Origin: Monoraphidium neglectum
Taxonomy: Eukaryota > Chlorophyta > Chlorophyceae > Sphaeropleales > Selenastraceae
DNA length: 14,950 nt
Direction of reading: 5' to 3'
NCBI RefSeq assembly: GCF_000611645.1
Contig: NW_014012403.1
Location: 1-14,950 of the forward strand
The position numbers and the translations under genes were made by a program. Position 1 is the first letter of the stretch. Every line of letters begins with the position of its first letter. The notes beneath the pieces were generated by a model. The model searched no databases. It saw nothing but the letters and a program-made list of their open reading frames with translations, and was not told where the DNA came from. Shown piece after piece: positions 8,300 through 14,950 of the stretch.

Positions 8300-9434
8300 T
8301 CATACTTGCAGGTCCTGAGGCAGCTTCCCCGCCTCGAAATACTCCCGCTGCAGTGTGGGCCGGTCCACAAAGCGCACCAGGGCTGAGTACTTGCGGAGTC
8401 TGGTGGCGTTGGGTTTGGGGGGCGCGTGGGTTGGGGGTGAGCGGCGCGCGATGCTCAAAGGGGGGCGACGGGGCAAGCATGGGCGGGGCCAAGCCAGGGG
8501 AAGCTGGCGCAGCAGGGATGAAGTCTGAAACAACGCAGCGCAGAGGAAGCACACCGGAGGCTGCGCGCTATTGATAATTTGGCTAGGCAGGCGCCGCACG
8601 CGCGCAAGCAGCCGACAGGGCCGGATGCGCGCCAGGCGGCGCGTGGTGGGGCTCACAGGGGCTTGATGACCGCCCAGCTGGGCTGGAAGATCCAGGGCGC
8701 GTCCACCATGAGCACCTGGCCCATCCTGTGCGGGTGGAGCGGGTCCAGCAGGCGCAAGTTTATTCTGGCATCCAGTTCCAAACCCATGCCCAGACAGCAG
8801 CAAAGCCGACTGCAGGGGTCTCCCAAGGTGATGCAGCCGCAGCGCTCCACCTTCCCTGCGACTCGCATGCGCACCTGGCGCCTCAAACCCCTCTCTAGCC
8901 ACGACTCAACGCAGGCACAATGAAAAAAAAATTGTCAGCCAGGGGCGCGTCAGCTGCCGCGACAACAAGCCCAGCGTGCATGACGACATCGGCACCGCCA
9001 CCACCTCGGGTTGAGTAAATGCTGCCACAGCAGGCTGCACCCAACGACACCAAAGTTCTCATGCCCCCCCTTTTCAGTAACCTCGGACCTGCGGGGGTAG
9101 TACTCAAAGAAAGCCTCCACGAGGAATGCTGCGAATTGGAGGTCGGCGTTGCGCAGCTCAAAGCCCTTCAGGTCGAATATGCCCATGATCTGCTCCCCGC
9201 CGGGCGGCAGCGACGCGACGGCGTTGTCGAGAACGTGGGCGCAGAGGCGCTTGCTCTCTGACAGGGGGAACTCGCCTGGTGGGTGGCAAAGAGGTGGGGC
9301 GGCAGTGAGACTTTTCGATATTATGGGGCCCTGCTTTTGCTGTCCAGGAAAGTGATACCCCCTCGACTGCTCGCTCTGCACACATAACAAACACACACGT
9401 CTGCATGTACGCAAATGCACACACACACATACAA

Positions 9435-9468
<34 letters not shown>

Positions 9469-10278
9469 GCACATACACATGCACGGACGCACGCACACTT
9501 ACAAATTAACGCCCCCCTGTGCTCACCAATGACGTGCTTTGTGACGCGGATGATGACGACGGGCCGTCCAAACTTGTCGGTGTGCTCGTGCACCTCGGCC
9601 TTGCCGGTGGCGAGCTCCGCCTGGACCAGGGACAGGTCCAGCTGGTCGATCCTTAAGGGACAAAGGCGTGGGTCAACAGGGGGAGATGTGGTCAACAACA
9701 AAGCAGATGCAGCAGACGAGCAGACACGCCAGCCGGAAGGCAACGGGGCGTGAGGACATGCTGATGTATGCCCGTCGCTTTGTTCAAAAATGCATCAGAT
9801 GCGCCGAGAGGACGGCAGGATGGCTGAGGTGCGATGATGAGGCGGTGAGACAGGGTGCAGGACAGGCAACGCAGGGCAGCAGGTGTGGGTCCCGCCCATG
9901 GGCCCTCACTTCTCGTCCTGCCGCCACTTCAGCATCGACGTGAGCTTGGCCTCTGCGTCCTCCACTTTGAAGTACCTGTGGTGTGAAACAGGCGGGAAAC
10001 TCAAAACAACACGTTCCAGCTTCATACCGCAGCATTTGATCATGGATGGCCACGGTTCGACAGGCTTTGGCCGGGCCGGCGGCAGCTTCAAGTGTGGGCA
10101 TGGTAGAAGCGGCGGGGCGCGTCAACCGGCCGGGCGCCGGCCCGCACCTGTCACGGAGGTACCATTTAAGGGTCTCGTCGTCCGGGCAACCCAGGGGTGA
10201 CCTCTGCATGCGCTCCCTGAGCTCTGCCAGGGCCTGCATGGCGCATGCATGGGGCATGGATGGCGCATGGAGCGGCAT
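8300..10278 (-). CDS. CRAL-TRIO (SEC14-like) lipid-transfer domain protein
   Basis: Six exons joined by hand: 10278-10148, 9975-9910, 9651-9527, 9275-9089, 8725-8657, 8399-8300, all GT-AG with phases kept; product 225 aa. The N-terminal helical CRAL-TRIO-N part has CPDDETLKWYLRDR and SMLKWRQDEK (residues about 30-66). The lipid-binding fold shows KFGRPVVIIRV (about 92-101), IFDLKGF (140-146), FFEYYPRRMGQVLMVDAPW (163-181) and KYSALVRFVDRPTL before the stop. Several motifs span exon junctions, which supports the joins. SEC14-like proteins bind and move phosphoinositides or other hydrophobic ligands between membranes; the ligand here is unknown. At 225 aa it is essentially one domain with no GOLD extension. 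The start at 10278 has a GCCGCC context; a second ATG at 10239 would give 212 aa, and an upstream exon joined at the CAG before 10236 cannot be excluded. Confidence 0.88.
9378..9500. repeat. CA-rich microsatellite in CRAL-TRIO intron 3
   Basis: Interrupted CA repeats, densest at about 9417-9467, within the 251-nt intron between exons 3 and 4. On the transcribed strand it reads TG/GT, opposite to the F-box gene introns. Confidence 0.9.
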
Positions 10279-11226
10279 GGCGGCAGAGGGGTTGATGTGC
10301 TTTCCACGGGCGGAGGTGGGGTGGGGGCGCGCATGGGTCGATCACTCCAAATGACTGTCAAACGAATTGGCGGGAAGCCCACTGCCTTGGCATATCCCAG
10401 GTGAGGCTGCAAGTGCAAGCCCTGCGCCTTGCCTGCTGCTGCTCGGGGCCACCCGTCCATGGTTCCGGCCGCAGGCCGGGCGGCGACTCCACCGATGAGT
10501 CGGCCGACGGAGCTGCGCGGCAAGCAAAGCTGCGGCGGGCGGATCCCGCAAAGAGGGCGGGGCGACCATGCGAAACGGCGCGAGGTGCCCTGGTGGCCAG
10601 CCGCTGAATGCCATGTAGATGCATGTTGGCGTGTGGCTGTGTAGCCGCTGAACGGGCTCAAATGGGCGAAGAAGCACGGATGCGAAACGCCTGGGTAGAT
10701 TGATCTTGCAATCCTACTGTCTAAATTAGTGCCAAACCAGTTGAAACAATGCGCTTTTCAACCATTTGAAGAACAATTGCGCCGTGCTTCCACGGACAGA
10801 GAGCCAACTCCTGCACTCCAGATGCTGTGCAGCATGCTGTGCTGCGTGCAATGTGCAGGTGTGCCAAATGCTGGTGTAGCCGCGTTGCGCTGACAGCGCG
10901 GCTAGCAGTCAAGAAGTGCCGGCAATCAAGCAAAAGTTTGGGCAGATCAGAGGGGGTGGGTGACGGACACTCCGGTGTTGACCGAATTGATTGGGTGGTC
11001 AAGGGTCCTGCACGTGACCCTGCTGGCCCCATCAGGGCGCAGCAGTTGGGAGTCTCACAAGCCTTCCTCCTTGGATGTAGAGTTGCTGCCAAGCACTGCG
11101 CCAGCCAATCGGCACTCTCGTGCAAAAGCGCAACCTGGCGCCGCATGTTGGGCCCCACACCTTCACACCCATCATCAACCCTTGTCCCACGAGTGCACAT
11201 GCATTGGACTACAACATGATGCTTGA

Positions 11227-11231
11227 TTACA
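11227..11231 (-). terminator. Candidate poly(A) signal (TGTAA) for the DCAF11-like gene
   Basis: The nearest TGTAA I found downstream of the stop codon at 12038, about 800 nt away. A long 3' UTR is acceptable for a green algal gene, but the distance makes the assignment weak. Confidence 0.25.
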
Positions 11232-11307
11232 GAGGCGTGAATGATGCTATGTACAGCACGGAATGACTTGCGCATCCCAACAACTAATACCACCCGGCAG
11301 CAAATTG

Positions 11308-11355
11308 TCCAACATGTACCGTGTACATGTTGGAATCGTCCAACATGTACACGGT
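11308..11355. repeat. Compound perfect inverted repeat (hairpin)
   Basis: TCCAACATGTAC occurs three times in alternating orientation: direct at 11308-11319, inverted at 11323-11334, direct at 11339-11350. The second and third extend to perfect 17-nt arms (ACCGTGTACATGTTGGA at 11318-11334 and its complement at 11339-11355) around the 4-nt loop ATCG. The first and second can pair instead as 12-nt arms with a 3-nt loop, so two exclusive hairpins are possible. It probably lies in the 3' UTR of the DCAF11-like gene or just beyond it. Confidence 0.9.
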
Positions 11356-12037
11356 AAAATACAAACACAACACGCCTGGCTGCCCAGCAGCATGAATGCC
11401 TGAACAATGGGTTGCATGGAGCCTTCTGTGGCTCTGGGCAGACCGGTTGACAATGTTATATGAAAGGGCCGCCAGCAGCGAGCCATTCATGTACAAAGGG
11501 TACAACAGAGCTGCGGCCGGCAGGACGCCTGGGGTCGACGCTAACGGAATGCAGCGCGGCCGCCAACGCGCGGCCTGTATGCTCGACACTGCTGGGCAAT
11601 ATTCAGTGACCAGCCAACCTGCGCGAAAAAGACTTGCGCTGCAAGCAGCAACGGCACCCACGAAGCCGGTTCGGGGGACGATTGAAGCGCGCCGTGCCTG
11701 TGTCGCAAGCCCGCAGATGCTCAAACGTCGCGCAAAACAGCCCGAATAAGGGCGGCTTGGCTTCACACGCCGCAGCAGCCCAACAGGTGCGTCCTGGCGC
11801 GCGCCTACCGATGAGGGGTAGAAGCTTCCTGAAAAACACAACAATCAAGCCTTGCACCTAAGTGCATTTCAAGCCCTGAAACCTTGCGCGCAGAGGCAGA
11901 GCTGCCAGCTCGGCCCACGGCGCCGCCGGCCGCCGCCATCCGCCACAGCGCAGCGTGCCCGTCGCGCCCTTTGCGCGCGCCGGCGCCCCCTTCTTGCCGA
12001 CGACGCGGCGCGCATCAAGGCGCCGCGGCGCCGCGTC

Positions 12038-12894
12038 TCAGTACATGCCGTCAAACCTGTCGCCGTAGCCGGCCGCCTCGCGGCGCAGCGCGGCCTCGGC
12101 GCTGTCCGCCGGCCCTGCCCCCGGCGCCGCGGCGTCCCACTGCACCACCGTGCCGTCCCATGACACGGACACCAGCTCCGGCTCGTGCGGGTGCCAGCTG
12201 CAGTCGCGCACGATCTCGCGATGGTGGTGCAGCACGGCCACCTGACGCGCGGCAGGTGGGGTGGTGCGTTTTCAGGGCTGGGGAGGGGGAGGGTGCAATG
12301 ATGAGGGGGAGAAGGGGTTGCGGAGCCGCTGCTGGTGGCGGGGGCTGGGCTGGTGCATACCCTTAAAGGATTTGCAGAGATTTGGGGGCGACGCCGGCTG
12401 GGTCAAACCTGGTCAAAGATCATCAAGCCTGCTGTGGCGCGACCAGCAGCCAGTGTGCCGCAGCAAGCCGGCTGCAAAACCAGCAATGCAGGACAGGCGG
12501 GCGGGGGCGGCGGGTGCGCGCCGTTGCCGCACCTGGCGTGCTGTGACGAGGTCCCACACGAAGACGCTGCCACAGGAGGACCCCGAGTAGACGTAGCGCT
12601 GCCCTGTGCTGTGGGCGGGGCTGAGGGCAGGCGGCAACGGAGGGTGCGCGTGTGGGAGGAGGGTTGATAACGGGTGGTGAAGGTTGGCAGCAAGGGGCGC
12701 CTTGACAGCGCCGAGGTGGGGGCCTGGGAAGGCTCAATTGGGGCCGTGAGCCTGCTGGCAGCCCGCCTGCCGGCCCCAACCCCTGCCGCACCATTCAAAA
12801 AATAAAATCAGTGCACATAACATTCCTGATTCGACCCGCTTGTTTAGATTGCATACGCTCAGGAGCGAGAGACGCGTGCGCACACAGGCGCACG

Positions 12895-12961
<67 letters not shown>

Positions 12962-14654
12962 GCACGTGCATACGCACACTCGCACCCCCGCAAGCCCAAT
13001 ACTCACCTGAAGTAGGCGCGTATAAGCGTCTGCAGCACCTTGTGGCCGCGGTACGTCTGGACGCTGCTGTCATGAGGGTGCTTGACCTCATAGCCAGCGG
13101 CTGGAGGGAGGGAGGGGGGTCAAGGAAGAGTCAGCCGACAGCTACGTTTTGGCTGCCGCTGGCGCGTGGCACAGGTGCTGATCCAACCAAGGGAGCCGTG
13201 CGGAGCGGCAGCTGAAGGGTCCATGGGCTTGTGCAGGCAGGGGCAGCCCAGTCACAAGGGGCGTCCCATGTCAAGAGTTCCCTGTAGCACCGCGCTGTGA
13301 GGCAACGCGACCTGAACAGGCTGCTCGCAAACGAAGAGAAGCTAATCTGTGCAAATTTGGTTGACCAGTGGGCGCACCTGGGTAGCCCTGCCAGCGGTAG
13401 TCAAAGGACTGCCGCGGGAACGACGCCGGCGGCAGCGACCGCGCCTCCTGCGGCGTCCGCATGCGCCGCACGTCCCAGAGCCGCGCGGTCTGGTCCTTCG
13501 CGTTCGACAGCAGGTACCTGTTGGTTTGAAAGTTTCAAAAGTGCGGTGCGTTGTGGCGCTCGGGCCCACCCAAAGGTGGTGATCGATGATAGTGTGCAGG
13601 GCTTGATCCTGTGAAGACTTTGGGTTGGATTCCGATGCATGTATGCGGGGCACGCACTGCTGAGATGAGTCAAAAAGTCGCGTCGCCGCACTCAGGAATG
13701 CAGGAGCCCACCCCAGGACGAGGAGAGGGGAGGGGGGCTAAAGAGAGCGGCGCACCTGCCGTCGCCGCGCGCCGAGAGGTGCGTGAGGCCCTCCGTGTGG
13801 CCCAGCAGGATGCCCACGGGGCGGCGGCACGAGGTGCCCGCCAGCCGCCGGTCCCAGACCTGCGGCCGGGGGACGCGTAGCCGAATGATGAGAGGCGGGG
13901 TTTACTTATCTGACAAAATTGTGAGCTTGCAAACTCACAGTATCCAGTACACCCCCCCCCCCCCAGAACACAGGGATCCAAGCAGGCACCACTGGGCCGC
14001 AAGCCTGGGCAAGGACCCCGGCCTAAACCAAGAGGCCCCTTGCCAGGGACCAATTCGTTAGATCATCGGGTGACCAGATCGCGGGTTACGCCCGTGGCTG
14101 GTCACCTTGATGGTGGAGTCGTCGCTGCCGCTGGCGATCATGTTGGGGCCCTCCTCCAGGTAGCACACTGGTTGGGGGGTGGGGGGGGGGACATGCGCAT
14201 GATGGCGGCAAAATCGATTGATGACACCACACATCAGGTATGTCATTCCCCTCAAGCTCGATACGCTGATTGTACTGATTGACCTCTGACATCGTTGCAG
14301 AAGCCACGTTCATCACCAGTTTGGGCAGCGTTGTTCCAGGAGGACAGGCCCGCATTGCGCAATGACACATCAACCCGCCATGCATACCACCTCGGCCCCC
14401 ACCCCACGCAACCCCAAGCAGATGTCGCCACCCTCTCTTCACATGCGGCACCAAATCAGCGGCAGGCACGTGCCCCTGAGCGGTTGCCTGATGAGGCTCG
14501 GTGCCCCCAATTCACACCCCAATCCAAGCAGCGCGCCACCCCGTCCCACCCCACCCCACCCCACCCGCATTGACGTCATCGTTGTGGCCCATGAGGCGCG
14601 AGGTCGTCCTCTTGGTCTCGACATTATACACATTGACACTCCTGTCATTCGTTC
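12038..14654 (-). CDS. DCAF11/LEC14B-type WD40 protein, C-terminal exons (5' end outside the window)
   Basis: Seven exons joined by hand: 14654-14565, 14167-14106, 13859-13756, 13517-13378, 13100-13007, 12620-12533 and 12241-12038, all GT-AG with phases kept; 260 residues plus stop. The chain reads through WD repeats [77 protein letters not shown] and [20 protein letters not shown]. The DYRW and HSTGQ-YSG signatures and their order are those of DCAF11 and plant LEC14B. Two WDxR (DWD) boxes, KVWDRR and LWDVRR, are the DDB1-binding signature of CUL4-DDB1 ubiquitin-ligase receptors. The role in substrate recruitment follows from the family; the substrate is unknown. At least one upstream exon must lie beyond 14950, since the first exon here starts in phase 1 in mid-propeller. 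Confidence 0.9.
12907..12957. repeat. CA microsatellite in a DCAF11-like intron
   Basis: A pure CA run of 51 nt flanked on both sides by CGCACGCA-type alternating sequence (about 12890-12966), in the 386-nt intron between the fifth and sixth exons listed. It reads TG on the transcribed strand. Confidence 0.95.
13952..13964. repeat. 13-base homopolymer C run in a DCAF11-like intron
   Basis: Thirteen C in a row (G13 in the transcript), in the intron 14105-13860. The length of such a run is often unreliable in assemblies. Confidence 0.9.
14539..14566 (-). other. G-quadruplex-type tract at a 5' splice site
   Basis: On the transcribed strand six G-runs of 3-4 follow each other, mostly separated by a single T (GGGTGGGGTGGGGTGGGGTG and on). 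The first run lies across the exon/intron junction at 14565/14564. Short one-base loops are the type expected to form very stable parallel quadruplexes in RNA or DNA. Confidence 0.7.
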
Positions 14655-14950
14655 CTGGGGCACGCGGGGGAGGGGGGAGTGGAGGCGGGACGGGCATGTT
14701 CATTTCGCGGGGCTCGAAATAAAGCGGCGTGGGGTGAGGTTGCCGCGGAGAGCGCGCGGCCATGGGCGGCTGGGGGATTTGGGGCAGGACCGTGCGAGCG
14801 GCGGTCGCGGGTGGCCCGCAGAGTGGTGAGAGGGACCGAGCATGCGCGTGGTGGTTGCTGCCTGGCGGCTGGAGGCTCTTTCTTGACATTTGACAATGAT
14901 GTTGCGGAATCGTTGTTGGTTGAAGCGGGCTGCGACGGCCGGGCGGCGGG
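14655..14950 (-). other. Probable intron of the DCAF11-like gene, running off the right edge
   Basis: The bases before 14654 on the minus strand end in a Pro-coding, pyrimidine-rich stretch followed by CCCCAG, a good acceptor. Open frames here are Pro/Arg-rich and show no match to the WD repeat expected just before [12 protein letters not shown], so I read this as intron rather than exon. The true upstream exon is not in the window. Confidence 0.5.

Larger units (their letters stand above)
10279..12037. other. Long intergenic stretch between the CRAL-TRIO and DCAF11-like genes
   Basis: About 1.76 kb with no exon I can support. Open frames on both strands exist, including one of 228 codons on the minus strand at 11407-10721, but they are rich in Cys, His and Arg, lack recognisable motifs and look like chance in GC-rich DNA. 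The right part should contain the 3' UTR of the DCAF11-like gene, and the left part the promoter and 5' UTR of the CRAL-TRIO gene. The stretch 11900-12037 is extremely GC-rich. The notable structures are a perfect hairpin at 11308-11355 and a TGTAA at 11231-11227. Confidence 0.5.

Noticed and set aside
8929..8937. A9 run flanked by ACAAT and ATTGT as a possible insertion scar or terminator
   Set aside because: It lies inside CRAL-TRIO intron 4, with only 5-bp arms and no target-site duplication or element body that I can see.
10227..10285. Cluster of GCATGG repeats at the CRAL-TRIO start as a regulatory element
   Set aside because: It simply yields several ATG codons in frame near the start (10278, 10239 and others); no regular spacing or known motif supports a regulatory role.
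10721..11407. A 228-codon minus-strand open frame between the CRAL-TRIO and WD40 genes
   Set aside because: The composition (many Cys, His, Arg), lack of motifs and overlap with the hairpin repeat argue for a chance frame in the WD40 gene 3' region.
1..14950. tRNA, rRNA, transposase, integrase, or phage/virus-derived genes
   Set aside because: I looked through both strands and found no cloverleaf-like sequence, no mobile-element enzyme motif and no terminal repeats. A covariance-model scan and a transposon library search would settle this.

Overview
The window looks like nuclear DNA of a green alga (chlorophyte). This is an inference, based on GC-rich sequence, coding regions split into short exons by GT-AG introns of about 170-400 nt, TGTAA-type poly(A) signals on the coding strand, long CAG/polyQ and CA/TG repeats, and a WD40 gene that resembles plant LEC14B. 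I saw no bacterial, viral, CRISPR or transposon features. The species cannot be named from the sequence alone.

Every gene I can support is on the minus strand, head to tail. In transcription order (right to left) they are: (1) the 3' part of a DCAF11/LEC14B-type WD40 gene, seven exons at 14654-12038, with its 5' end outside the window; (2) a compact CRAL-TRIO (SEC14-like) lipid-transfer protein, six exons at 10278-8300; (3) copy B of an F-box/polyQ/ankyrin-like protein, two exons at 7500-4608, intact, 865 aa; (4) copy A of the same gene, two exons at 3704-911, with the same structure but two in-frame nonsense codons in exon 2; (5) the first coding exon of an unidentified gene at 271-143, running off the left edge. 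I joined the exons by hand. Reading phase is kept at every proposed junction, and the CRAL-TRIO and WD40 joins restore family consensus across the junctions.

The main structural feature is a tandem segmental duplication of about 3.7 kb (about 870-4500 and 4567-8275). It carries the whole F-box gene, its 5' flank and the sequence just downstream of the CRAL-TRIO gene. Copy B looks functional. Copy A keeps an intact first exon (F-box, polyQ, helical body), but its C-terminal exon is broken by TGG-to-TAG and TGG-to-TGA changes. All coding indels between the copies in exon 2 are whole codons.

All four multi-exon genes have a CA/TG dinucleotide repeat in one intron. Other non-coding features are a perfect 17-bp-arm hairpin downstream of the WD40 gene, a G-quadruplex-type tract lying on a 5' splice site, and a 55-bp duplication that copies the 5' splice site of the copy B intron. 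By family, the F-box proteins (SCF substrate receptors) and the DCAF11-like protein (CUL4-DDB1 substrate receptor) belong to the ubiquitin-ligase world and the CRAL-TRIO protein to lipid transfer. Nothing shows that they work as one system.
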